A DNA stretch of 64,000 bases. Origin: Microlunatus lacustris (GTDB lineage: Bacteria > Actinomycetota > Actinomycetes > Propionibacteriales > Propionibacteriaceae). Under the pieces are notes generated by a model. It worked only from the letters and a program-made list of their open reading frames with translations, was not told the DNA's origin and ran no database searches. Positions within the stretch are counted from its first letter, which is position 1; the number at the start of each line of letters is the position of its first letter. This document shows, in pieces, positions 48,719 to 56,659 of this stretch. The translations under genes and the position numbers were made by a program. The DNA lies in NCBI GenBank assembly GCA_039527025.1, contig BAAAJN010000014.1, positions 1 to 64,000 on the forward strand. The letters are read 5' to 3'.

Positions 48719-50758
48719 TTGACTGACATCGCCGAAGTGACGAGCGACGCGCCCGCCGAGGGTGCCGGGCGCAAGCGCCGGGGCTCCGGACTGGACTCCA
48801 TGGTCCTGCCCGAGCTCAAGCAGCTCGCGGGCTCGCTCGGCCTCAAGGGCACCGGCGCCATGCGCAAGGGGCAGCTGATCGAGGCCATCCAGTCGGCCCA
48901 GCGCGGCTCCGCCCCGGCCACCGCACCTCGCGGCGACGCCCCCGCCGCCGGCGCGGGCGGCAACGGGAGCGAGCGCCGGGTCTCCCGGCGCGCAGCCGGC
49001 CCGCCCGCCGTCTCCACCGACGGTGACCGGTCCGACGTCGCCGCTGCCCTCAGCGACCTGCAGCGCGCCCCGCGCGAGGAGATCGCCCGGGTGGAGGAGG
49101 GCGTCCGCTCCGAGCCCGCCCCCCAGGTCCGCTCCGAGGGTGGCGAGGTCCGCAGCCGCCCCGAGCAGTCCGACGCCGGGCAGGCCTCCGAGGAGGACCA
49201 GAACGGCCGGGATGGCGGCGAGCGCCGCCGCCGCGGCCGGGACCGCGAGCAGAACGGCCAGGGCCGGGACGGCCAGCAGCAGGCCCGTGAGGGCCAGCAG
49301 AACCGCGAGAGCCAGCAAGGCCGCGAGGGCCAGCAGCAGGGCCGCGACGGCCAGCAGAACCGCGGCTCGGACAACCGGGACGGCCAGCAGGGCCGCAACG
49401 ACCGCGGGAACGACCGCAGCAACCGGGGCAACGACAACCGGGGGAACGACAACCGGGGGAACGACAACCGGGGGAACGACCGCAACGACGGCCCGGGCAA
49501 CGACTGGGACGACGACGGCGGTCGCCGCGGGCGCCGCCGTCGCAGCCGGGACCGGCAGAACCGGCGCACCGGCCGGAACAGCTCTGGTGGTGGGACCGAG
49601 CGGTTCGAGTCCGACCCCGTCGTCTCCGACGACGACGTGCTGGTGCCGGCCCGCGGCATCGTCGACCTGCGCGACAACTACGCCTTCGTCCGCACGTCGG
49701 GCTACCTGCCGGGCTCCGAGGACGCCTACATCGCCCTCTCCACGGTCAAGAAGTTCGGCCTGCGCAAGGGCGACATCGTCACCGGCATGATCCGCGCCCC
49801 CAAGGACGGGGAGCGCAAGGAAAAGTTCGCACCCCTGGTCAAGCTGGACACCGTCAACGGCGGCGACCCCGAGGACGCGAAGGGCCGGGTGGAGTTCGGC
49901 AAGCTGACCCCGCTCTACCCGCAGGAGCGGCTCAAGCTGGAGACCGGTCCGACGAACCTCACCGGCCGGATCATCGACCTCGTCGCCCCGGTCGGCAAGG
50001 GCCAGCGCGGTCTGATCGTGTCGCCGTCCAAGGCCGGCAAGACGATGATCATGCAGTCGATCGCCAACGCGATCAGCCAGAACAACCCCGAGGTCCACCT
50101 CATGGTTGTCCTGGTCGACGAGCGGCCCGAGGAGGTCACCGACTTCCAGCGCGCCGTCCAGGGCGAGGTCATCGCGTCGACCTTCGACCGTCCGGCCGAC
50201 GACCACACCACGGTCGCCGAGCTGGCGATCGAGCGGGCCAAGCGGCTGGTCGAGGCGGGCCGCGACGTGGTCGTGCTGCTCGACGGCATCACCCGCCTGG
50301 GTCGCGCCTACAACATCGCGGCCCCGGCCAGCGGGCGCATCCTGTCCGGTGGTGTGGACTCCGCGGCGCTGTACCCGCCGAAGAAGTTCTTCGGCGCGGC
50401 GCGCAACATCGAGCACGGCGGCTCGCTGACCATCCTCGCCACCGCGCTGATCGAGACCGGCTCCAAGATGGACGAGGTGATCTTCGAGGAGTTCAAGGGC
50501 ACCGGCAACATGGAGCTCCGGCTCCGCCGCGAGTTCTCCGAGAAGCGCATCTTCCCGGCCATCGACGTCGACGCCTCCAGCACCCGGCGCGAGGAGCTGC
50601 TGATGAGCCGCGAGGAGCTGGCCATCGTCTGGAAGCTCCGTCGCGTGCTGTCCGGGCTGGACAACCTGCAGGGCCTGGAGATGCTGCTCGACCGGCTCCG
50701 CAAGACGGCCAGCAACGCCGAGTTCCTGACCGCCATCACCAAGTCCATCCCGACCTGA
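48719..50758 (+). CDS. rho: Transcription termination factor Rho with a long disordered insertion
   Basis: An ATP-dependent RNA helicase that ends transcription. 679 residues against ~420 in E. coli. The N-terminal SAP-like Rho_N helices (VLPELKQLAGSLGLKGTGAM, about 30-50) are separated from the RNA-binding OB fold (LVPARGIVDLRDNYAFVRTS, about 305) by a ~240-residue hydrophilic insertion rich in Gln, Arg, Asn, Gly and Asp. The motor domain follows, with Walker A SPSKAGKTMIMQSIA near 435, Walker B VVVLLDGITRLGRAYN and the Q/R loops. The start is TTG at 48719, supported by AAAGGAAAC. Confidence 0.95.
   Translation: MTDIAEVTSDAPAEGAGRKRRGSGLDSMVLPELKQLAGSLGLKGTGAMRKGQLIEAIQSAQRGSAPATAPRGDAPAAGAGGNGSERRVSRRAAGPPAVSTDGDRSDVAAALSDLQRAPREEIARVEEGVRSEPAPQVRSEGGEVRSRPEQSDAGQASEEDQNGRDGGERRRRGRDREQNGQGRDGQQQAREGQQNRESQQGREGQQQGRDGQQNRGSDNRDGQQGRNDRGNDRSNRGNDNRGNDNRGNDNRGNDRNDGPGNDWDDDGGRRGRRRRSRDRQNRRTGRNSSGGGTERFESDPVVSDDDVLVPARGIVDLRDNYAFVRTSGYLPGSEDAYIALSTVKKFGLRKGDIVTGMIRAPKDGERKEKFAPLVKLDTVNGGDPEDAKGRVEFGKLTPLYPQERLKLETGPTNLTGRIIDLVAPVGKGQRGLIVSPSKAGKTMIMQSIANAISQNNPEVHLMVVLVDERPEEVTDFQRAVQGEVIASTFDRPADDHTTVAELAIERAKRLVEAGRDVVVLLDGITRLGRAYNIAAPASGRILSGGVDSAALYPPKKFFGAARNIEHGGSLTILATALIETGSKMDEVIFEEFKGTGNMELRLRREFSEKRIFPAIDVDASSTRREELLMSREELAIVWKLRRVLSGLDNLQGLEMLLDRLRKTASNAEFLTAITKSIPT
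49430..49474 (+). repeat. 15-bp tandem repeat inside rho, three copies plus a partial one
   Basis: AACGACAACCGGGGG repeats at 49430, 49445 and 49460, in frame, encoding NDNRG units within the disordered insertion. Copy number may vary between strains. Confidence 0.9.
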
Positions 50759-50770
50759 TCGCCCCTCGCG

Positions 50771-50812
50771 CCGACGCCCGGCCCCGGAATATCCCCGGGG
50801 TCGCGGCGTTGG
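50771..50812 (+). terminator. Two-part hairpin terminator after rho
   Basis: CCGACGCC/GGCGTTGG form the outer stem (one G-T pair) and CCCCGG/CCGGGG the inner stem, 13 nt past the rho stop, followed by a T-rich stretch. Confidence 0.75.
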
Positions 50813-50912
50813 AGTTTGTGTCGCCGCGGAGATCTGCGGCAGACTTCACCCTTGGTGCCGGTTCACGTCGCGTGACACGCTCGACGACCCGGGGCCAGAA
50901 GAGGAGAATCCC

Positions 50913-51122
50913 ATGAAGGCCAACATCCACCCGGCGTACGTGGACACCCAGGTGACCTGCACCTGCGGGAACACGTTCACCACCCGCAGCACCGAGACCA
51001 GCGGCACCATGCGCGCCGACGTCTGCTCGGCCTGCCACCCCTTCTACACCGGCAAGCAGAAGATCCTCGACACCGGTGGCCGCGTCGCCCGCTTCGAGAA
51101 GCGGTACGCCAAGAAGGCTTGA
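50913..51122 (+). CDS. rpmE: 50S ribosomal protein bL31 (zinc-binding form)
   Basis: A 69-residue large-subunit protein, starting MKANIHPAYVDTQVTCTCGN. It retains the zinc cysteines (CTCG and CSACH), so it is the C+ paralogue used under zinc sufficiency. AGAGGAG upstream is a strong ribosome site. The basic C-terminus is GGRVARFEKRYAKKA. Confidence 0.96.
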   Translation: MKANIHPAYVDTQVTCTCGNTFTTRSTETSGTMRADVCSACHPFYTGKQKILDTGGRVARFEKRYAKKA

Positions 51123-51131
51123 TCCACCCCG

Positions 51132-51164
51132 GCGCCGGGAACAGGGAGTCCCTGTTCCCGGCGC
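51132..51164 (+). terminator. Strong hairpin terminator after rpmE
   Basis: GCGCCGGGAACAGGG pairs perfectly with CCCTGTTCCCGGCGC around a 3-nt loop, 9 nt past the stop, followed by TTGCTTGTCT. Confidence 0.9.
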
Positions 51165-51182
51165 TTGCTTGTCTCCACCCAC

Positions 51183-51236
51183 CCGACTTGTCAGAACCAC
51201 GTGGGCCTGGAGCACCGCCACGTTCTGACAAGTCGG
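51183..51236 (+). repeat. Long inverted repeat immediately before prfA
   Basis: CCGACTTGTCAGAAC (51183-51197) and GTTCTGACAAGTCGG (51222-51236) are perfect 15-bp arms; four further pairs (GTGG/CCAC) extend the stem past a 3-nt bulge. The right arm reaches into the prfA ribosome site (CGGAGAG). It could be a translational control element or a dispersed repeat. Confidence 0.8.
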
Positions 51237-51246
51237 AGAGTGCCCC

Positions 51247-52329
51247 GTGTTCGAGCAGGCTGAGCCGCTCGTCGAGGAGTTCGCCGCGCTCGAGGCGTCG
51301 ATGTCGGACCCGGCGGTGCACGCCGACCTCGCCCGGGCCCGTCGGATCGGACGCCGGTACGCCGAGCTGACGCCCATCGTCAAGGGCCTCGACGAGTACC
51401 ACCGGATCAGCGACGACCTCGCCGCCGCCCGGGAGCTGGCCGCCGACGACGCGTCGTTCGCCGCCGAGGCCACCGCCCTGGAGGCGCAGCTGCAGCCCGT
51501 GGTCGGGCGGCTCACCCGGCTGCTCGCCCCGCGCGACCCCAACGACTCCGCCGACGCCCTGGTCGAGATCAAGTCCGGCGAGGGCGGCGAGGAGTCGGCG
51601 CTGTTCGCCGGCGACCTGCTCAAGATGTACAGCCGGTTCGCGGAGTCCCGGGGCTGGAAGGTCGAGGTCCTCGACGCCCAGGAGACCGACCTCGGCGGAT
51701 ACCGCTCGGTCACCGCCGCCGTCAAGGCGCCGGGCGCCGGAGACCCGGACAACATGCCCTACGGCGTGCTGAAGTTCGAGGGTGGCGTGCACCGCGTCCA
51801 GCGGGTGCCGGTCACGGAGTCCCAGGGCCGGGTGCACACCTCCGCGGCCGGCGTGCTGGTGATGCCCGAGGTGGAGGAGACCGAGGTCGAGATCGACTCC
51901 GACGACCTGCGGATCGACGTGTACCGCTCGTCGGGCCCTGGCGGGCAGGGCGTCAACACCACCGACTCCGCGGTGCGGATCACCCACCTCCCGACGGGGA
52001 TCGTCGTCTCGTGCCAGAACGAGCGCTCCCAGCTGCAGAACCGCGAGCAGGCCATGCGGATCCTGCGGTCGCGGCTGATCGCCGCTGCCGAGGAGCAGGC
52101 GGCCAGCGACGCCTCCGCGGCCCGCAAGAGCCAGGTGCGCACCGTCGACCGGTCCGAGCGGATCCGCACCTACAACTACGCCGAGAACCGCATCGCCGAC
52201 CACCGGATCGGCTTCAAGGCCTACAACCTCGACGCCGTCCTGAACGGCGAGCTCGGCGCGGTGATCGGGGCTCTGCAGGAGGCCGACACCGCGGAGCGGT
52301 TGGCCGCGGTGGGGGAGCAGCAGGGGTGA
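51247..52329 (+). CDS. prfA: Peptide chain release factor 1
   Basis: Recognises UAA and UAG stop codons and triggers peptide release. 360 residues, normal length. The GGQ motif lies in SSGPGGQGVNTTDSAVRI near residue 230, and the KSQVRTVDRSERIRTYNYAE block follows. The codon-recognition loop corresponds to RVPVTESQGRVHTSAA (the PxT type). The GTG start is preceded by CGGAGAG. The stop overlaps prmC by GTGA, so the factor and its methylase are coupled. Confidence 0.96.
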   Translation: MFEQAEPLVEEFAALEASMSDPAVHADLARARRIGRRYAELTPIVKGLDEYHRISDDLAAARELAADDASFAAEATALEAQLQPVVGRLTRLLAPRDPNDSADALVEIKSGEGGEESALFAGDLLKMYSRFAESRGWKVEVLDAQETDLGGYRSVTAAVKAPGAGDPDNMPYGVLKFEGGVHRVQRVPVTESQGRVHTSAAGVLVMPEVEETEVEIDSDDLRIDVYRSSGPGGQGVNTTDSAVRITHLPTGIVVSCQNERSQLQNREQAMRILRSRLIAAAEEQAASDASAARKSQVRTVDRSERIRTYNYAENRIADHRIGFKAYNLDAVLNGELGAVIGALQEADTAERLAAVGEQQG

Positions 52330-53204
52330 GCCAGCCCGTCCGACCGCTGCTGAGCGCGGCGGTCAGCCGGCTGCGCGACGCCGGCGTCGAGAGCCCCGGG
52401 CAGGACGCGCGGGTGCTGCTCAGCCTGGTGGCCGGGATCGAGCCCGCCCGCCTGCCGCTGCTGGACGTGGTCAGCGACGAGCAGGCCGACCTGTTCGACT
52501 CCCTGGTCATCCAGCGCGCGGTGCGCATCCCGCTGCAGCACCTGACCGGCCGCGCCTACTTCCGCCACGTCGAGCTCGAGGTCGGGCCGGGCGTCTTCGT
52601 GCCCCGGCCGGAGACCGAGGTGATGACCGGTTGGGCGGTGGAGCAGCTGCGGGCGCTGGTGTTCTCGATGCAGCGCCCCCTGGTCGTCGAGCTGTGCACC
52701 GGTTCCGGCGCCATCGCCAAGGCGCTGGTGGACGAGCTGCCGCGGCTGCAGGTGCACGCGGTCGAGAAGTCCGAGGACGCGGCGCGCTGGGCCGAGCGCA
52801 ACCTCGCCGGCACCGGCGTCGAGCTGCACGTCGGGGACATGGCGCACGCCCTGCCCGAGCTGGACGGCACCGTCGACCTCGTCATCGCCAACCCGCCCTA
52901 CATCCCGCTGGACGCCTACGAGTCGGTGGCGCCCGAGGTCCGCGACCATGACCCGGCCCTCGCGCTGTTCTCCGGCGACGACGGGCTGGACGCCATCCGG
53001 GTGCTGACCCAGGTGGCCTCCCGGCTGCTCAAGCCCGCCGGCCTGCTCTGCTTCGAGCACGCCGATGCCCAGGGCGAGAGCGCTCCCGCCGTGGTCAGCG
53101 GGCACGGCGCCTTCACCGCCGTCCGCGACCACCGCGACCTGGCCGGCCGGCCGCGGTTCACCACCGCCGTGCGGGCGCGGCTGAGCGCCAGGATGGCTGG
53201 TTAG
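52326..53204 (+). CDS. prmC: Release-factor glutamine methyltransferase PrmC (HemK)
   Basis: Methylates the Gln of the GGQ motif in release factors using S-adenosylmethionine. 292 residues. N-terminal helical domain (LSLVAGIEPARLPLLD), then HVELEVGPGVFVPRPETEVM, the SAM loop VVELCTGSGAIAKALVDEL near 121 and the catalytic NPPY in VIANPPYIPLDAYESV near 188. GTG start inside the prfA stop. Confidence 0.95.
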   Translation: MSQPVRPLLSAAVSRLRDAGVESPGQDARVLLSLVAGIEPARLPLLDVVSDEQADLFDSLVIQRAVRIPLQHLTGRAYFRHVELEVGPGVFVPRPETEVMTGWAVEQLRALVFSMQRPLVVELCTGSGAIAKALVDELPRLQVHAVEKSEDAARWAERNLAGTGVELHVGDMAHALPELDGTVDLVIANPPYIPLDAYESVAPEVRDHDPALALFSGDDGLDAIRVLTQVASRLLKPAGLLCFEHADAQGESAPAVVSGHGAFTAVRDHRDLAGRPRFTTAVRARLSARMAG

Positions 53205-53260
53205 TCGTCCTCGCTCCGCTCGGACGCGGGCTGCGCTCTGACCCGCCGGCGTCGTCGTCG

Positions 53261-53287
53261 CCGGTGGACGAAGAGCGTGTCCACCGG
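53261..53287 (+). terminator. Hairpin terminator after prmC
   Basis: CCGGTGGAC and GTCCACCGG form a perfect 9-bp stem around a 9-nt loop, 57 nt past the stop. Confidence 0.6.
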
Positions 53288-53412
53288 CTCCTCCTCACTC
53301 CGGCGGCGCGCGGTCTGGGTGCCTGGTCGGAAACGCTGAGAGGTGAGGTCCTGGTCGGGTTCGATGGCTGAGGGTCGTCAGCGTTTCTCGCGGCGCGGGC
53401 TTCGATCTCGGC

Positions 53413-53433
53413 GGCCTGAGCCTGTCGAAGGCC
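53413..53433. repeat. REP-like element containing CTTCGACAGGCTCAG
   Basis: On the minus strand the segment reads GGCCTTCGACAGGCTCAGGC, a short GC-rich repeat I know from many high-GC genomes as a dispersed palindrome-like unit. Its ends (GGCCT/AGGCC) are inverted repeats. Only one copy was noticed in this window. Confidence 0.4.
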
Positions 53434-53491
53434 CTCGGTGGCACGGCGCGATCGGGGCTGACCGCACGTCCGGCTCTGGCAGACTGGCGGG

Positions 53492-54484
53492 GTGAGCACA
53501 GCCGTCCGTCCGGAGGATCCTGAGAACCCCGAGGGCCGCCCGTCCGACGGCGACGCCGCGGAGGCCTTCGCGCCCGAGGACGGCCAGGAGCACGAGTTCG
53601 GCTCCGACGAGCCGGCCGCGAACACCTACCAGCGCTTCGACTGCACCGGCGGCGCACCGGAGGACTTCGACGAGGCGACGGAGGCCGCCCGAGCCGCGGT
53701 GGAGGCGGGGGAGTGCATCGTGCTGCCCACCGACACCGTCTACGGGATCGGGGCCGACGCCTTCAGCGGGGACGCGGTGCAGCGGTTGCTGGACGCCAAG
53801 ATGCGCGGTCGGGACATGCCGCCGCCGGTGCTGATCGGCGACCCGAGCCTGATCCGGGCCCTGGCCACCGAGGTGCCCGACACCGCTCGCGACCTGGTCG
53901 CGGCCCACTGGCCGGGACCGCTGACCGTGATCTGCAAGATCCAGCCCAGCCTGCGGATGGACCTCGGCGACAACGAGGGCACCATCGCCCTGCGGGTGCC
54001 CGACCACGAGCTCGCCCGGGAGATCCTGCGCCGCACCGGCCCGATGGCCGTCAGCAGCGCGAACCTCAGCGGGAAACCGGCCGCGCTCACCTGTGACGAG
54101 GCCGTCGACCAGCTGGGCGACCGGGTCAGCGTCTACCTCGACGGCGGTGAGCTCTCCGCCACCGCCGGGGCACCCTCGACCATCGTCGACTTCACCCAGC
54201 ACGCGCACGGCGAGGTGCTGCGCCGCGGCGCCCTCGGCCTCGAGGTGCTGCGGGCCACCCTGCCCGACCTCGTCGACCTCACCGAGCCCGAGCCGGAGCC
54301 CGCGGCGGAGGCCCAGCCCGAGGCGGAGGCGGACGCCCAACCTGAGACGGAGCCCGCCCTCTCCGACCCGGCAGTTACGGCCGAGAGCTCCGCCGGGGCC
54401 GACGGCGCGGCTCCGGAGGACGGCCGAGGCGGGGCGCACGCCCTCGAGGTCGAACCGGACGACCGCCCCGCCGCAGGCGTCTGA
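53492..54484 (+). CDS. L-threonylcarbamoyladenylate synthase (Sua5/YwlC/YrdC) with acidic tails
   Basis: Makes threonylcarbamoyl-AMP for the t6A modification of tRNAs. The YrdC core (about 60-250) shows CIVLPTDTVYGIGADAFS, KMRGRDMPPPVLIGDPSLI, HWPGPLTVICKI and MAVSSANLSGKPA. It is longer than usual (330 residues): ~50 acidic residues precede the core and ~75 Pro/Glu/Ala-rich residues follow, with no Sua5 C-terminal domain. A CAGACT box lies six nt before GTG 53492, suggesting a leaderless start. wecA begins directly after the stop. Confidence 0.9.
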   Translation: MSTAVRPEDPENPEGRPSDGDAAEAFAPEDGQEHEFGSDEPAANTYQRFDCTGGAPEDFDEATEAARAAVEAGECIVLPTDTVYGIGADAFSGDAVQRLLDAKMRGRDMPPPVLIGDPSLIRALATEVPDTARDLVAAHWPGPLTVICKIQPSLRMDLGDNEGTIALRVPDHELAREILRRTGPMAVSSANLSGKPAALTCDEAVDQLGDRVSVYLDGGELSATAGAPSTIVDFTQHAHGEVLRRGALGLEVLRATLPDLVDLTEPEPEPAAEAQPEAEADAQPETEPALSDPAVTAESSAGADGAAPEDGRGGAHALEVEPDDRPAAGV

Positions 54485-55606
54485 GTGCGCGAGTACCTCC
54501 TCGTCCTGCTGGTCGCCGCCGCGGTCACCTACCTGACCAGCGGGCTCTGCCGGCGCCTCGCGCTCCGGACGGGGGCGCTGGCCAAGGTGCGCGACCGCGA
54601 CGTGCACACCATCGAGATGCCCTACTTCGGCGGGATCGCGATGCTGGCCGGGGTGGCCGCGGCGACGGTGCTGGCCTGGCAGCTGCCCTTCCTCGGGGCC
54701 CAGGCGACCCTGCAGCAGGACTCCCGGGGGGTGCTGGTGGCTGCCCTGGTCATCTGCCTGGTGGGCGTCCTGGACGACGTCTACGACCTCCCCGCCCTGA
54801 CCAAGTTCGCCGGTCAGGTGCTGGCCGCGGGCATCGCCGTCGCGCTCGGGGTCAAGATGCTGTGGATCCCGCTGCCGGGGGAGACGATCGCGCTCAACAG
54901 CTCGGCGTCGGTGGCCATCACCGTGTTCTTCATCGTGCTCTGCTCGAACGCGGTCAACTTCGTCGACGGGCTCGACGGGCTCGCCACCGGGGTGGTGGGG
55001 ATCGGGGCGCTGGCCTTTTTCGCCTACTCCTACCTGCTGACGGTCAACGAGGGCCTGACCCGGGCCACCACGTCCAGCCTGATCACCGTGGCCATCGCGG
55101 GGGCCTGCCTGGGCTTCCTGCCGCACAACTTCTTCCCGGCCCGGATGTTCATGGGCGACTCCGGGGCGATGCTGCTCGGCCTGCTGCTCGCCACCTCGAC
55201 GATCAGCCTGACGGGCCAGATCGACACCTCCCAGCTCCAGGAGGGGCTGGTCCCCACGGTGCTGCCGCTGGTGCTGCCGCTGGCCATCCTCGCCCTGCCC
55301 TTCCTCGACCTCGTGCTGGCCTTCGTCCGCCGCACCTACGCGGGTCGGTGGTGGTTCGTGGCGGACAAGCAGCACCTGCACCACCGGCTGCTCGAGCGGG
55401 GTCACAGCCAGCGCCGGGCCGTGCTGCTGATGTACGTGTGGTCGGCGCTGGTCTCGTTCGGCGTCATCGTGCTGGGACTCGTCCGCGGCGACGCCCAGTG
55501 GACCGTCGTCGCCGTCTGCCTCGTGCTGGCGGTCGTGCTGCTGGTCCTGACCCTCGGTCGGCCCCTGCGGGTGCGGCCTCCGCTGCACCGCAGCGAGCTC
55601 CCCTGA
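54485..55606 (+). CDS. wecA: Undecaprenyl-/decaprenyl-phosphate GlcNAc-1-phosphate transferase (WecA/Rfe type)
   Basis: A polytopic membrane enzyme (about 10-11 helices, 373 residues) that moves GlcNAc-1-phosphate onto the lipid carrier to start cell-wall linker or polysaccharide synthesis. Active-site motifs: VGVLDDVYDLPALTKF near 95, NAVNFVDGLDGLATG near 155, ARMFMGDSGAMLLGL near 220 and DKQHLHHRLLERGHS near 295. Starts with GTG immediately after the sua5 stop. In mycobacteria the homologue begins arabinogalactan synthesis. Confidence 0.93.
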   Translation: MREYLLVLLVAAAVTYLTSGLCRRLALRTGALAKVRDRDVHTIEMPYFGGIAMLAGVAAATVLAWQLPFLGAQATLQQDSRGVLVAALVICLVGVLDDVYDLPALTKFAGQVLAAGIAVALGVKMLWIPLPGETIALNSSASVAITVFFIVLCSNAVNFVDGLDGLATGVVGIGALAFFAYSYLLTVNEGLTRATTSSLITVAIAGACLGFLPHNFFPARMFMGDSGAMLLGLLLATSTISLTGQIDTSQLQEGLVPTVLPLVLPLAILALPFLDLVLAFVRRTYAGRWWFVADKQHLHHRLLERGHSQRRAVLLMYVWSALVSFGVIVLGLVRGDAQWTVVAVCLVLAVVLLVLTLGRPLRVRPPLHRSELP

Positions 55607-55786
55607 GGAGCGTCTGAGCGCTGGCTGAGCATTGCCAGGAGCGTGCGGGCCGGCGCCTCGCGAGCAGGTGACCTGTGGGTCGCTTGTGCTAGTTTTCACC
55701 CGCACCCGACGCGCGGCAGGAGTCAGCGCTGGTGACCTGGCCACCTCGACCGATCACACACTGACAGCAAGGACTGCCGCATCCCC

Positions 55787-56269
55787 ATGACCGTGGACTT
55801 CGCCAGCCGGGCCGCGCCGCCCAGCGTCCACGTCGCGCGCGCTCGCCGGCTGCTGCGCGGCGGTCTGGCCGGCGCCGCGGCGGCAGCCCTGGTGTCCCTG
55901 CTCGTCGCCGGCTTCGTGCACGGTCTGGACGGCGTCCTCTCGGCCGCGGTCGCCGTCGCGATCGTCCTCTTCTTCTACGGCGTGGGCCAGTACGTGATGG
56001 TGCGGTCGGCCGACGCGGGCGCCTGGACGTTGATGGCGGTGTCGATGGTCAGCTACGGCTTCCGGGCGGGGGTGCTCGGCGTGGTGCTGTGGACCTTCGT
56101 CACCTACGCGGACCGCTGGCCGGCCATGATCCCGGGCGTGCTGTCCGCGACCACCGTCGCCGTCGTGGTGGGCTGGCTGGCAGCCGAGATCTGGACCTTC
56201 GCGCACCTGCGGATCGGCGTCTTCGACGCCGAGTACGTGCCGCCGTCCGGCGCGGGTGGCGCGGCATGA
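55787..56269 (+). CDS. ATP synthase-associated membrane protein (AtpI-like)
   Basis: A 160-residue protein with four hydrophobic segments (LLRGGLAGAAAAALVSLLVA, VLSAAVAVAIVLFFYGVGQY, RAGVLGVVLWTFVTY, ATTVAVVVGWLAAEIWTF). Its place before the atp genes matches mycobacterial Rv1303, described as ATP synthase protein I-like. AtpI proteins help assemble the c-ring. The ribosome site is weak. The stop overlaps a possible ATG of the next gene. Confidence 0.8.
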   Translation: MTVDFASRAAPPSVHVARARRLLRGGLAGAAAAALVSLLVAGFVHGLDGVLSAAVAVAIVLFFYGVGQYVMVRSADAGAWTLMAVSMVSYGFRAGVLGVVLWTFVTYADRWPAMIPGVLSATTVAVVVGWLAAEIWTFAHLRIGVFDAEYVPPSGAGGAA

Positions 56270-56622
56270 GCGGGCGGGCCAGGACTGCTAGCGTTGGGCG
56301 GACCATGAGCCAGCGCAGCCGCCAGGGCGGAGGCCCCCGTCCGGACGCGTCGGAGGCCTCCCGCACGGGTGGCGGCATGGACGAGGGGATGCGCGTCCTC
56401 TCCTACCTCATCGCTGGTCTGGTCGCGTACGGCTTCCTCGGCTGGCTGGGCGACCACCACCTCGGGACGCGCTGGATGCTGCCGGCCGGGATGCTGGTCG
56501 GCATGGCCGCTTCGGTCTACCTCATCATCCGGCGCTACAGCCAGGCCGAGGAGGCCCAGGCCGACCAGGCCCGGGCCCAGCAGGACACGGCGGAGACGCC
56601 GACGACCGGCGGGGCGCGCTGA
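56266..56622 (+). CDS. AtpZ/AtpI-family small membrane protein
   Basis: An ~118-residue protein with two helices (MRVLSYLIAGLVAYGFLGWL, and MLPAGMLVGMAASVYLIIRR) around a short loop (GDHHLGTRWM) typical of AtpZ/AtpI, and a charged C-terminal tail. Two starts are possible: ATG 56266, overlapping the previous stop (ATGA), or ATG 56305, which has a TAGCGT box 10 nt upstream and could be transcribed on its own. A role in F-ATPase assembly or Mg2+ supply is inferred from the family. Confidence 0.83.
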   Translation: MSGRARTASVGRTMSQRSRQGGGPRPDASEASRTGGGMDEGMRVLSYLIAGLVAYGFLGWLGDHHLGTRWMLPAGMLVGMAASVYLIIRRYSQAEEAQADQARAQQDTAETPTTGGAR

Positions 56623-56659
56623 TGCCGCTGCCGCACGCAGAACGTAGAGAGGAGACCTG

